Part shown: piece by piece, positions 1 through 11,014 of the stretch
Layout: each line of letters starts with the position of its first letter
How positions within the stretch are numbered: the stretch's first letter is position 1
Source: Tetrahymena elliotti 4EA
Taxonomy: Eukaryota; Ciliophora; Oligohymenophorea; Hymenostomatida; Tetrahymenidae
Direction of reading: 5' to 3'
Assembly: GCA_000231825.2 (NCBI GenBank)
Contig: JH720295.1
Coordinates: 614,465-652,205, forward strand
Length of the DNA stretch: 37,741 bases
Notes under the pieces: model-generated
The model's database searches: none
Seen by the model: only the letters and a program-made list of their open reading frames with translations
What the model was told of the DNA's origin: nothing
Made by a program: the position numbers and the translations under genes

Positions 1-1310
1 GAATGAAATTTGTTTTGTGTTTGTTGAAGATATAAATTAATTAATGAATGAATGAAATTGATTTAAAAAATAGAATGAATAATATTGGTGAACAAGACAT
101 AAATTTAATCAAAGATATGCAAAAAGGAATGAAAAAATTGAATTAGTTTGAATTTAATTACTGAAGAATAAAATGTAGATTTATTAAATATAAATATTTA
201 CAGTGTATGTTAATTAAATTTAGGTATGAATGAACAGTTTTTATGCATTAAATTTTAAAATTTCTAATAAAACAAAAATTTATAAATTTGAAATGAAATA
301 AGATTTCTAATTTGAAAGTTTTTGATTTACATTTATGTTGATTGATATTCTTACATTTATAAAATTTTCTAATACTTGCAATTTAAAAATCAATTATTGA
401 AAAAAATATTTAATTAATGTGTCAACTTCCTAAAATAATAATATCAAAATACAAATCTTTCAATATAAAATTTAATTCATAGTGTTTAATGATTGATCTT
501 ATTTGAATACTAATTTTTCTTTATTTTTTTAAAATTTATTATAAATATTAAATTAGCATCTATTAATAAAAAAACTCACTCAAAAAATTTTAAATTACTA
601 TACTAGGTTTTAAAAAAAAAGACAAATTTTATTCTTCAAGTGTTAAAAATAAATTAACTGTTTCATAGAGAGTTTGATATCACTTTGCCATGCTAAAAAA
701 ATTCATCTATTTATAAATATTATTGAAAATGAATTCATAGAAAAATGAAAATCTTATTATCATTTCAATATGTTTGTTATAAAATATATCACAAAAGAAT
801 TTTGAAAATTTTCAAATATGTTTAGAGTACAATTTCTAGAACTCTCACCTGGAATGCGATTATTGTATTGCGATCAGCGATAGTGATTGGAAAGACTATT
901 TTTCATTTTTTTAAAAAATTGATCATTGGTTGGTTGGAATAAAACAAATGAAAAATTTGAAGTTTTTAATAATATCTTATTAATTCATACAAATGGTCTA
1001 AAAAAAAATAATATTATATTTTTAAAATAGTTTTTAAAAAATCTCCAAAATTTTCAGAAAAAACTAATTTAAAAAATCTTTTTGATCAGTTTGAGACATA
1101 TTTTTTTGGCAAACAAATTTGTGATTATTGGATCACTTTCTCTGTTTTTTAATTGTAAACTGTATGTACTATTATTAAATTTTGTCTTTGATTTTGGTAT
1201 TGAAGAACAAAATAATTTAAACCCTTTGCTTTTATATATCTACTTTAGAAAAATACAAAATATTGAGTAAGTAATAGAATTTATTTTTCATTTTCTAGAA
1301 AAATATTTTT
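1..1310. other. A+T-rich non-coding stretch before unit 1
   Basis: No convincing gene is visible apart from a possible LRR-like remnant at 74-233. A short open frame at 1082-1270 has no family resemblance, no conserved motif and no coding-like codon use, so I treat it as chance. The stretch probably holds intergenic DNA and the upstream region of unit 1. Confidence 0.5.
74..233 (+). pseudogene. possible LRR-like exon remnant
   Basis: After a TAG that could be a splice acceptor (71-73), the ciliate-code frame reads NNIGEQDINLIKDMQKG and runs to a TGA at 231-233. The opening NNIGEQ resembles the NN(I/L)GAEGA start of the LRR exons elsewhere in the window, and the following K/L pattern could be a decayed repeat. 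There is no GT donor at the expected exon end (about 163) and no array neighbours. It may be a fragment of a gene lying left of the window, or chance. Confidence 0.2.
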
Positions 1311-1311
1311 G

Positions 1312-1335
1312 AATTATCAAGCAGTAGAATATTTA
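1312..1335 (+). promoter_or_regulatory. conserved upstream block of the kinase-LRR family (unit 1)
   Basis: The motif TCAAGCAGTAGAATATTTA lies about 80-100 bases before the unit 1 start codon. Close versions precede unit 2 (about 6522-6549), unit 5 (27781-27804) and, shortened, unit 3 (about 10906-10920). A second shared block, AAAAAGCTAATA followed by GATAAATAATATGG, runs into the start codon. Conservation shows it was duplicated with the genes; a promoter or 5' UTR role is inferred. Confidence 0.4.
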
Positions 1336-1410
1336 ATATGATTTTTTAATATTTAGATGAAAACTTATTAAAAAAAAAGTAGCAATTTTTAAGTAGAAAA
1401 GATAAATAAT

Positions 1411-2605
1411 ATGGGAAATACAATAAGAGTGAAAAAAAATATGGCTGATTTAATAGCATAGTTAGAGGAATAAGCAATAAAAGATTTTCTTGAGAAAAAT
1501 AAATATGAATTTCAATAGGTAATAGGAATAGGGGATACCTCTATTGTAGTTAAGGCATTTTCAGAAAAATCATAGTGCTTAGTAGCAATTAAAATTCTTT
1601 ATTAGATTAAGAGAGAAAGTTAGATTTATTTACAATAATTTGGGAAAGAAATGGAGATTCTCTAATAACTTAAGTATCAGAGATATGTCTTCCAAATTGC
1701 TGAAAATATTCAAGATGATTAACATGGACTAATTTCCATAGTTACTGAACTTTGCGATTGTAATTTAGATTATAAACATAATTTTCATTTACATAGATTA
1801 TCATAGGTAATTTAGAGACTATATTTCGCTTAAATTTACTTGATTATGAATAAGTCTTGGCAATGACTTACCAGTTGTTGAAGGGTTTGCTTATCCTCTA
1901 AGAAAATGGTATCATTCATGGCAATATCAAACCTGAAAATATTTTATTTAGCAAATAAAGAAATCAGTTCTTGATAGGTAGGTATTAAATTGATAACACT
2001 TTATCAAAATTTTAAAATAATTAATTAAAAAAAGCTGATTATGAATAATCTCTGATAATGAAAGATCAATCTTCTTCTAACAATTTGACAGTAAAATGAA
2101 TGTATTAATTGAATTAATGGATTAATTTGTTTTGTAATTATAAAGTCTTTTTTTAACAATCTTTGTTTCAAGTCTCCTGAAGTTATGAATTAACAATAAC
2201 CAGATGCAATAAATGTAAATAAAATATCACATAAATATGAACTTAAATAAATTTATTTTAAAGTTGCTGTTTTCTAAATTGGATAAATCTTAATTGAAGC
2301 TTTTTAATAGAAAGCACTAACTCCTTTGGAATAGAAGGGATTGAAATCATAAAGCTTATTTGCAGTAATTCCTTCATTGCAAAACTCTGAATAATTAGAA
2401 TTTATTAATAAAATACTTTCAAAAATGGTGGAACCAAACAAAGATCTAAGGCTTTAGCCAATAATTTTACTCTAAAATTGTTTAATATCAATGAGAATTC
2501 TCTTAAGAAACTCAGAATAAAAAGAGAACAAAAAAAAATTTGCATAGATAAAATTGATGAAATATCAAAAGCAATAAATTATGACATTGTAGAAATCATT
2601 CTGAG
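1411..2605 (+). CDS. unit 1 head: degenerate kinase domain, damaged at its end
   Basis: Exons: 1411-1759, 1807-1977, 2035-2090, 2146-2214 and 2264-2605. The 47-nt intron at 1760-1806 is needed to join ELCDC to NLETIF in frame. The glycine loop (VIGIGDTSIVVKAF) and VAIK lysine are present. The catalytic loop reads IIHGNIKPENILF, so HRD has become HGN and the catalytic Asp is Asn. DFG reads DYE, APE reads SPE. The N-terminus is MGNTIR, a weaker myristoylation context than in units 4 and 5. Two lesions show against unit 5: the intron at 2215-2263 leaves the wrong frame if spliced (unspliced, 48 nt stay in frame), and a 7-nt deletion near 2480 moves the frame so that translation would end at TGA 2602-2604 instead of entering the LRR exons. 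Probably a catalytically dead kinase, possibly a pseudogene. Confidence 0.7.
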
Positions 2606-2834
2606 GTAAAATTTGATAAACAAAAATAAAAATTAAATAATTTAAAATATTTTTTTTGTTATGAATCCAGCCCAACTTTTAAAAAAATTAATTAATTTAG
2701 TGTGTTTAAATTATTGTTTACTTAACTTTTTTGAAGTCTAGTTTTGATTGATTAAATTATTTCTTATTTTCAGTATCTTATCTTTAGTTACTTATTTTCA
2801 AAAAAATTAAAACAATTTGTTATTTTTTGAGTAG

Positions 2835-5251
2835 TTCAAATTATTTTGGTGCAGAAGGAGGAAAGGATATTGGAAGGAGATTAGAAAAGTGCCAAAATAT
2901 CAGTTCTTTGAATCTCGATCTTTAGTAATTTAGTTTAAACTGATTTTATTAACAAAATAGCTAATTAAGTACAAAACAAAGAATAAAAGAAAGTAACTCT
3001 AAAATAAAATAAATATTTACTTATCTTACTTACTTTCAATTTTTTTTATCTATCCAAACAAATTTCTTTTTTTTCTGAATAGGAGAAATAATCTTGGTGC
3101 AAGAGGAGCAAAAGATATTGGAATGAGCTTAGAAAAGTGCCAAAATATCAGTTCTTTGAGTCTCAATCTGAGGTAATTTCTTTAAATACTTATTAAATAG
3201 ATGATTAAATCAGTAAGTATAAAAAAACTAAAAATAATAAGCTTAAGATTAAATATTTATTTCTTAATCAATAAAAAATCAAAGAATGTATCTTTATTTC
3301 CTTATTTCTTTACTTAACTTAAAATATTCTTTTCTATCGTTTCTTATTTTCAAAGTCAATTTGTTATTTTATGAGTAGTTGCAATAATCTTGGTGCAGGT
3401 GGAGCAAAAAATATTGCAATGAGCTTAGAAATGTGCTCAAATATAAATTCTTTGAATCTCAATCTAAGGTAATTTCTTTAAGTATTGATTTTATTAAACA
3501 AACGATTAATTAAATGCAAAAAAACTAAAGAAACTAAATAAGTAAGGCTTTAGACCAAATATTTATTTATTAATCAAATAATAATACTCATATTTATAAA
3601 TTGATTTCTTTTTTTCTTCCTTTCAATTTTCTTATCTCTTGTTTTTTATTGTACAACTAATTAAAACAATTTGTTATTTTCTGAGTAGTGGCAATAAACT
3701 TAATGCAGTAGGAGTAAAAAATATTGGAATAAGCTTAGAAAAGTGCTAAAACATCACTACTTTGAATCTCGATATTGGGTAATTTGTTAAATACTCATTT
3801 TATTCAGCATTGATTAATTAAGTATATAAAAAAAGGAAAAAAGTAAATAAATAAGAAAAACTGCATTAGATTAAATATTTATTATTAATAAGATATTCAA
3901 TCAATTTATATATTTATTTATTTATTAATTTGAATCATTTAGTCTATTATTTCTTATTTTGAAAACAAATTTGATATTTTCTGAATAGTTTCAATAATAT
4001 TGGTGTAGAAGGAGCAAAAAATATTGCAATGAGCTTAGGAAAGTGTAAAAATATCAGTTCTTTGAATCTAGATCTTAGGTAATTTTGTTAAATAAATAAA
4101 TAAAAAACAAGGAATTAAAGGAAATAAATAATTAAGTAAGGAATTAAAAGTTGGTTTAAATTAAATTTTTATTTATTAAATCGGATAATCAATCAGTTTA
4201 TATATTTATTTACCAATGTCCTTATTTCTTACTTACACTTTCTTTATCTATCAATTCTTATTTTCAAAATAAATTTGTTAATTTCTGAGTAGTTTCAGTC
4301 ATCTTGGTGCAGAAGGAGCAAAAAATATTGGAATGATCTTAGAAAAGTGTAAAAATATTTGTTTGTTTAATCTCGATCTTTCGTAATTTGGTTAAAAATT
4401 TTATTAAACAAATGATTAATTAAGTAACAAAGAACTAAAGTAGGTAAATATGTAAGTAAGTTAAAGCTGCTTGAGATTAAATATTTATTTATTTATCAAA
4501 CAATCAGTTTATCAATTTATATATTTATTTGCTTTTTTCTTTATTTACTATTTTCTTTTTTTTTATCCGTTGTTTCTTATTTTCAAATAAAATTAAAATA
4601 AATTTGATATTTTCTGAGTAGATACACTAAACTCGGTGTAGATGGAGCAAGAAATATTGGAATGAGCTTAGAATAGTGCAAATATATCTGTTGTTTGGAT
4701 CTCAATCTTATGTAATTATTTAATTAGTTTTTTGCAAATGATTAAATAGGAATAGAAAACTTAAATAAGTAAGTAACTAAAAGCTACTTAAATATTTACT
4801 TATTAATCAAATAATCAATCAATTTTTATAGTTATTTACTTCATTCTTTTTTTCTTTCTTTATTTCTTACTTTTTAATTTATTATTTTCTGAGTAGTAAA
4901 AATAATCTAGGAGATGAAGGAGCATAAAATAATGAGCTTAGGAAAGTGCCAAAGCATCAATTCTTTTATTCTCAAACTCTAGTAATTTGTTTAAATACTG
5001 ATTAAATTAGATTTTAAGCAATATTGACAAAATAAAGAATGAAAGAAAATAAAAAGTTTTACAAAAAATAAAATATTTATTTATTAATCAAACAAAAAAT
5101 AAATAAATAAATAAATTAAAAATATTTTATGTTTTTTCTAATTTTTAAAAGTTAGAATAATTTAACATTTATTAAAGAAAAAGAATCAAGATATAAATTT
5201 TTAAAAGCAAAAAGATTAGTTGTTTTTAAATTTAAATTTAATTACAATTGA
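2835..5251 (+). CDS. unit 1 LRR exon array, eight repeats plus terminal exon
   Basis: LRR exons: 2835-2924, 3083-3172, 3379-3468, 3689-3778, 3989-4078, 4293-4382, 4622-4711 (all 90 nt) and 4897-4981 (85 nt). Each reads close to NNLGAEGAKNIGMSLEKC then QNISSLNLDL, one ribonuclease-inhibitor-type LRR. Introns are 158-239 nt, start GTAATTT and end CTGAGTAG or similar. The 85-nt eighth exon is 5 nt short and out of frame. The terminal exon (5152-5251, TGA 5249-5251) encodes a basic tail with KAKRLVVFKF, matching tails of the other units, and follows an acceptor ending TTTTTAAAAG. LRR stacks of this type usually bind protein partners; the ligand is unknown. The first seven exons are intact, but the head joins them out of frame. 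Confidence 0.65.
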
Positions 5252-6623
5252 AATGGTACTTGATCGCATTAAGAAAATAAAAATATTTTTAGAATCTAAC
5301 AGCCTAATTGTTAAGCTAAGTAAGAATCAATAAATGATAGTACCTAAAAATTTATTTTATGTTTCTGTATTTAACAAGATTTCAATTTTTTATTCGTTTG
5401 CTTAATATTTATTAACTAAAATTAGATTTGTATGAAATCCCTAATAAATTAAGTATTTTTAACAAAAAAATTAAAATTTATACCTATATTATTAAATTTA
5501 CCTGTTAATTTTCTTCACAAAGCTAATAAGGTCATTATTTCTAATAAATATCAAAGTGCTGTTCATGAAAAATAAAAAATAGAAAAATATTTTGGTTCAA
5601 TAAACATTTGACTCAAATTTTATTTAAAAAAACACTGAGCAGTGATCCTAAACGATACTTATCGATAATTGCAAAGAATATCAATAAAAATTTACCGATT
5701 ATCGATTATCATTTAAAAAATTTTTTTGAAAATTTCGATAATGATAATCATATTGCTAAAAAAATATATCAAATCGTATCATATCTATCATATGTTAAGA
5801 AAAGATATCAAAAAATATCAATAAAAAAATTGATAAAATATCTAAAAATAAATAAAATATAGAAAGAAAAAAAAATTGATAATTTTTGAAAATATTCATA
5901 AAATCAATGAAAATAAAAAAATTGAAATATCAAAAAATCCATAAATTACTTACTTACTGATATTTTTAATTTATGACATAAATATTTTTTTTATTTCAAA
6001 GTTTTTTGTTAACTAAATAATAATAAAAAAATATTTTATACATTAATTACAAAAAAATTAATTATTTTATTTCTATATTTAAATACGGTTCAATTAATTT
6101 AAAATATAAACTAATATGGCATAATTCTTTGATTTCAGCTGAATAAAATCATATTCTTAATTATTTTGAGAGTGCATTCTAAACCTAACATGATAATCCA
6201 AACATAATATGAAAAATATTTGCTTTTCTGTTTGGAATGATATTTTTTTGAGTATGTTTAATTGATTAAAAATGATTAAATTTATATTTTGAGAGAATTT
6301 TTATTAAAATAAATAATATTTTGCAATTAATATATAATTTAATCCACTCCAAATATTTTGATGTTTATAAATCTTCAATATTTTTTTATTTATTCAATTT
6401 TCTATGACGATTGTTAAAAACTGAACGACATTTAAATTTAAAAAATATTATTAGCTTTTTTATATCTACTTTTTAAACAGAATGTACATTGAAGAGTATG
6501 TCGTTTTCTAGAAAATCTTTATCAATTGTCAAGCAGCTAGAGTATTTATTATTTTTTTAATATTCAAAAGCTAAACCTAATTTTTATATTTTTAATTAAG
6601 AAAAAAGCTAATAGATAAATAAT
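5252..6623. other. 3' flank of unit 1 and 5' flank of unit 2
   Basis: The first about 220 bases match the 3' flanks of unit 5 and of the extra tail at 35790 (shared GCCTAATT and ATCAATAAATGATAGT motifs), so this is probably duplicated 3' UTR. From about 6280 the sequence matches the upstream region of unit 3 (about 10710-10910), including TTGAGAGAATTTTTATTAAA. A patch at 5560-5960 is dense in GATA/ATATC words and holds a frame at 5608-5862 that opens on TTG and contains no TAA or TAG glutamine codons; I do not accept it as a gene. Confidence 0.45.
6522..6623 (+). promoter_or_regulatory. conserved upstream block of unit 2
   Basis: TCAAGCAGCTAGAGTATTTA and the block leading to GATAAATAATATGG at the start codon match the same positions before units 1, 3 and 5. 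The sequence shows conservation; a promoter or leader role is inferred. Confidence 0.35.
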
Positions 6624-7446
6624 ATGGGCAATCTAATATCAAAGAAAGAGGACACACTCACTTATGGTCGATTAAATAACATAGTTAGAGGAAAATATAA
6701 TAATATAATTTAAGATTTTCTCAAAAAAAATAAATATGAACAGCAATAGGTTTTAGGGAAAGGAACTTCCTCTATTGTAGTTAAGGCATTTTCAGAAAAA
6801 TCAAAGTGCCTAGTATCAATTAAAGTTTTTTGCAAAAGTAAGGTACAAAGCTAGATTGATTTACAATAATTTGAGAAAGAAATGAAGATCCTCTAAAAGC
6901 TTAAGAATAAGAGATATGTTTTGCAAATCATTGAAAAAATATAAGATGATAAACTTGGTTGGATTAATTGCAATAGTTAGCGAACTTTGTGATTGTAATT
7001 TAGATTATCAAAATAATTAAAATTTACATCAATTATCATAGGTAATCTAACAACAATATTTGACTTAAACTAATTTGATTTTGAATAAGTCTTGTCTATG
7101 ACATACTAATTGTTGAAGGGCTTGCTTATCCTATAAGAAAATGGTATCATTCAATGCAATATCAAGCCGAAAAGATTTTATTCAGCAAATAAAGAAATCA
7201 GTTCTTGATTGGTATTAAATTGATTATATTGCACTAAAATTTAGAAATACTTAACTTATAAAAAAGCTGATTATGGATTATCTAATATCCTTAGCCAAAA
7301 TCTCTGCTCTAAGCTTTAAATTAATTTAATATCAATGAGAATTCTCTTAAGAAACTCAGAATAAAAAAATAAATAAGAAAAATTTGCATCAATAATATTG
7401 ATGAAATAGCCAAAGCAATAGATTATGACATAGTAAAAATAAAAGG
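6624..7446 (+). pseudogene. unit 2 head: broken kinase domain
   Basis: The start MGNLISKKEDT is a good N-myristoylation signal, and the loop VLGKGTSSIVVKAF is well kept; the VAIK motif reads VSIK. A 4-nt tandem duplication near 6958 (TTGG twice) makes exon 1 371 nt long instead of a phase-1 length and gives TGA at 6990-6992. After the conserved 47-nt intron (6995-7041), the catalytic loop reads IIQCNIKP (His and catalytic Asp lost), and a 1-nt deletion near 7170 breaks the frame again. After the DYGLS motif (exon from 7267) the sequence jumps near 7290 to the NINENSL linker, so the activation segment, APE and most of the C-lobe are missing. The last exon ends at 7446. A dead copy. Confidence 0.75.
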
Positions 7447-8230
7447 GTAAAATTTAATTAACAAACAAAGAAATTCACATTAAATTTATCATAAAAATAA
7501 TTCATTTAAAATTTATTTTAAAAAAACAAATAAAAAAAGATTAATTATCAAATCTGATAAAATAAAAAAAATAAAAAATTTATGGAATTATTTTTAAATA
7601 TTTCATTTGTTATTTGCTGATAAAAAAATTGAAGTTAGATTTTTATTAATTTATTAAATTTTTTCTTACTTTCTATTCTCTTATATATATTGTTTCTTAT
7701 TTTCAAAAGAAATTAAAACTAATTTTTTATTTCTGAACAGGATTAAAAATATGCTTGGTCCAGAAGGAGTAAAAAGTATTGCAAGGAGATTAGAAAAATG
7801 CTAAAATATCAGTTCTTTGAATCTCAATCTTTTGTAATATTATTAAATTCTCATTTTGCTAGGTTTTGAAGCAAATAATTAATTAAGTACAAAACAAGCA
7901 ACAAAAATAAATAAGTAAATAAATCAGTAAAAGCTGATTAAGATTAATTATAAAAAATATTTATTTAATTATTTACTTATTTCTACCTTTAAATTTTCTT
8001 ATCTATCACTTCTTTATTTAAAATGATATTAATAAAAAAAATTGTTTCTTTTTGAGTAGTAAGAAGTTACTTGGTGCAGAAGGAGTAAAAATTATAGGAA
8101 TGAGCATAGAAAAGTGTCAAAATATCACTTCTTTGAATCTTTTGATATTGGGTAATTTTGTTAAATTCTGATTTAAATAGGTTTTTAAGCAAACAATTAA
8201 TTAAGTTCAAAAGAATAAAAGAAAAAAGTA

Positions 8231-8445
8231 ACTGATGAGTTTATGAAAAGCTTTGACATTTGGAAAAAAATTTATGGCCAAATCATCAAAAAATTATTTT
8301 TACATTTTCTATTTCTATGATATTTAAATTTAGATAAAAAAAGTTTTCTTCAATGAATTTCTCAAAACCGTCTTCAGCAAATTTTTTTTTGACATTTTGA
8401 TGCTGAGATGAGAGAATCATCATCGCTGTTTATAAAATAATCAGT
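8231..8445. mobile_element. 215-bp insertion with 21-bp imperfect terminal inverted repeats
   Basis: The element begins ACTGATGAGTTTATG and ends, on the other strand, ACTGATTATTTTATA; the two ends agree at about 16-17 of 21 positions. It lies in the intron between the second and third LRR exons of unit 2 and has no counterpart in the other array introns. There is no room for a transposase. It is probably a miniature non-autonomous transposon or a germline-type internal sequence; no clear target duplication is seen. Confidence 0.5.
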
Positions 8446-8526
8446 GAAAATAGATTTATTTACTTATTTTTTACTTTCGTTTTTTATTTCTTTTGTTTTT
8501 TATTTTTAAAAAAAAAATAATTATTT

Positions 8527-8562
8527 AAATTTTAATCTCTAGTAATTTGGTTAATGTTATTT
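8527..8562 (+). pseudogene. relic of an LRR exon 3' end
   Basis: TTTTAATCTCTAGTAATTTGG followed by TTAA matches the end of an LRR exon (AATCTC) and the start of its intron (GTAATTTGGTTAA), but the exon body is missing. It marks a former repeat lost by deletion, next to the insertion at 8231-8445. Confidence 0.4.
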
Positions 8563-9714
8563 CCAAAGTAAATTAAAATAAATTTTGTATTATCTAAATA
8601 GTAAAAATGAACTTGATGACGAGGCAGCAATATATATTGGTATGAGCTTATAGAAATGCCAAAATATTAGCACTTTGATTCTAGATCTAGGGTAAATTAC
8701 TTCATTAGCCTTTTACTTAAAAAATGAAATAATTGTTTAATTCAAGAATTAAAAACAAAAATTATTTTATTAAATATTTATCCAATAATCCAATAATCAA
8801 TGAATTATTAAAGTCAGTTATTTCTTTATTTCTTACTTTTAATTTTCATATCTTCATTTCTTGTTTTACAAAATAAATTAAAACAAATTTGAGCAGTTTC
8901 AATTTCATCAGTACAGAAGGAGCAAAAAATATTGGAATGAGCTTAGAAAAGTGCCACAATCTCAAATCTTTGGATCTCAGTCTTCGGTAATTTTATTAAA
9001 TACATTTCTAACTTTTAATTTTCTTATCTATTTCTTCTTATTTTTCAAAAAAATTTGTTATTTTCTGAGTAGTGAAAATTGTATTGGAGCAGAAGGAGCA
9101 AAATATATTGCAATGAGCTTAGAAAAGTGCTAAAATATCACTTCTTTGAATCTCAATCTTAAGTTATTTTATTAAAGAAATGATTAATTAAGTAGAAAAG
9201 AACTAAAGAAAGTAAATAAGTAATTTAGATTAAATATTTATTTCTTGAGCAAAAAAACAACAAAAATACTTATCTTGCTATGTCTTTATTTCTTAATTTT
9301 AATTATTTTATCTATCGTTATTTATTTTTTTAAAACATTTACATAAACTTATTATTTTCTGAGTAGGTTCATTAATTTGGATACAAAAGGAGCAAATATT
9401 ATAGGAATGAGTTTAGAAAAGTGACAAAATATCAGTTCTTTAAGTCTCCATCTTGGGTATTTTTGTTAAATATTAATTTAATTTGCTTTTGAAAGCATTA
9501 TTCGGTAAGTACAAAACAAAAAATGAAACAAAGAAAGAAAGTAAATAAATGCTACTTGAGATTAAATTATATATTTATTTCTTATTCATTGTTTATTATT
9601 TTCAAAATAAATTTGTTATTTTAGTTGGAATTATATTGGTGTTGAAGGAGCAAAAAATATTGGAATGAACTTAGAAAAGTGCCAAAATATCACTTCTTTG
9701 AATATCGATCTTAG

Positions 9715-11014
9715 GTAATTTTGTTCAATATTCATTTAATTATGTTTTTAAGTAGATAAAATTTAGGAATAAAATGATTAAAAAAGCAAATAACTTAGTA
9801 AGTAATTAAGTAAAAAAAACTTGCTTAATTAAGATGGAATATTTATTAATTAATCAAATTATAAATCAATAATAATATTTTTCTTTACTTTTATCTTTAT
9901 TTCTTACCTTCAATTTTCTTTTCTAACTATTTAAACATTTAAATTTTAATATCCTTATGTATTAAAAAAGAAAGATTAACAAAATTAGAACTCAAATAAT
10001 GGGGGAAGGTCATTATTCGACTTTCTGGTAGGAGATATTTTTTGAGTTTTCATTTGGAAATTTCACTACTGGATTTGCTCATTAATTTTATATTTCAGCC
10101 ACCCCACTTCACAAAAAAAGTTTTATTTACAATTAAAAAAATTAATTATTAATTTTTATAATTAACATAAATTAGATTATAAATTAAACATATGTTTTTA
10201 AAATTAAGTATCATTTACATTTTATAATATCTAATAAAAAATGGTGTGCCAACTACCATATTTTTGAATTCACCCTATATATTTCTGAATAGAACAAGGA
10301 AAATTGAGTGAGTGAATTAGTGTGAAAAAATGCTGCTAAAAGCTAAAAGGGTACTCCAAAATGCTCTTTATTCTGATGAAAGCTATAATAAATAGTTAAT
10401 CTTTTTAAAAATTTGTCCAGATAATCAAGATATTTAGTAAAAATCTAGTAATAAAAAGCATTAATTTCATACCAAACAAAGTATTTTACTTTTTTAAGCT
10501 ATTTCTTATTATTTCATTCATCCACATACTCAATATACTACCGTAGCCCTATTAATTATTAATTATTTCGATCGTACCATCTAAAGCTGACATACTCCTT
10601 TCTAAAATCCAAACATATATATATGAAAAACAATTGGTTTTATGCTAGGAATAATATTTACTTTAGTAGAAACATTTATTATGTTTGAATTATTAAAAAT
10701 TATTTAATTTAATAATTTGAGAGAATTTTTGTTAAAATAAATAAGTTTTTAGCAATTAATGTATCATTTAATCTACTTCAAATATGTAAAATTACTTTTA
10801 TCTTTAAAGATCTTCAATATTTCTGTAGATATTCACTTTTACCATCAAAATGATTATTATAACAAATTATACTCTCAGTAGCATTTAAATTAAAGAATAT
10901 TAAAAGGTTAGAATATTTATTATGGATTTTAATATTTAAAAATTAAACCTAATTTATATATATTTTTTAATGAAGAAAAAAGTTAATAATTTTGAGATAA
11001 AATAGATAAATAAT
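9715..11014. other. intergenic stretch between units 2 and 3
   Basis: The start is LRR-type intron sequence that loses homology near 9935. The block at 9960-10320 is less repetitive, with a GGGGGAAGG run and a CAGCCACCCC run, and matches nothing else in the window. From about 10710 it matches the upstream region of unit 2, and at 10906 it carries the short conserved motif GGTTAGAATATTTA. One weak open frame (10330-10590) is listed separately. Confidence 0.4.
10330..10590 (+). CDS. weak hypothetical frame, 86 residues
   Basis: An ATG frame in ciliate code begins MLLKAKRVLQNALYSDE and ends at TGA 10588-10590, with five in-frame TAA/TAG codons. The N-terminal half looks protein-like, the rest less so. 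I see no domain, no close copy beside the other units and no clear introns. It could be the first exon of a lost gene or chance in A+T-rich DNA. No function is suggested. Confidence 0.2.

Larger units (their letters stand above)
7741..9714 (+). pseudogene. unit 2 LRR exon array, seven repeats, decayed
   Basis: LRR exons: 7741-7833 (93 nt), 8060-8151 (92 nt, 2-nt insertion), 8602-8691, 8897-8986, 9073-9162 (donor GTTATT), 9367-9456 and 9625-9714. In the sixth exon the conserved Cys codon TGC is TGA (LEK-stop). The two-base insertion in exon 2 shifts the frame. A relic of another exon end (AATCTCTAGTAATTTGG) survives at about 8530-8560 inside an intron, and a 215-bp element with inverted repeats lies at 8231-8445. 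No terminal exon is found; homology stops near 9935. The lesions fit a pseudogene. Confidence 0.75.

Noticed and set aside
1082..1270. 62-codon hydrophobic frame upstream of unit 1
   Set aside because: Phe/Leu/Ile-rich translation is what A+T-rich DNA gives by chance; not conserved upstream of the other units.
1801..1860. Programmed frameshift in the kinase head
   Set aside because: The frame change seen in all copies is explained more simply by the conserved 47-nt GT...AG intron.
5608..5862. 84-codon frame on the plus strand
   Set aside because: It opens on TTG, lacks any TAA/TAG glutamine codon although it sits in a genome where these are common, is low-complexity (GATA/ATATC words) and has no family resemblance.
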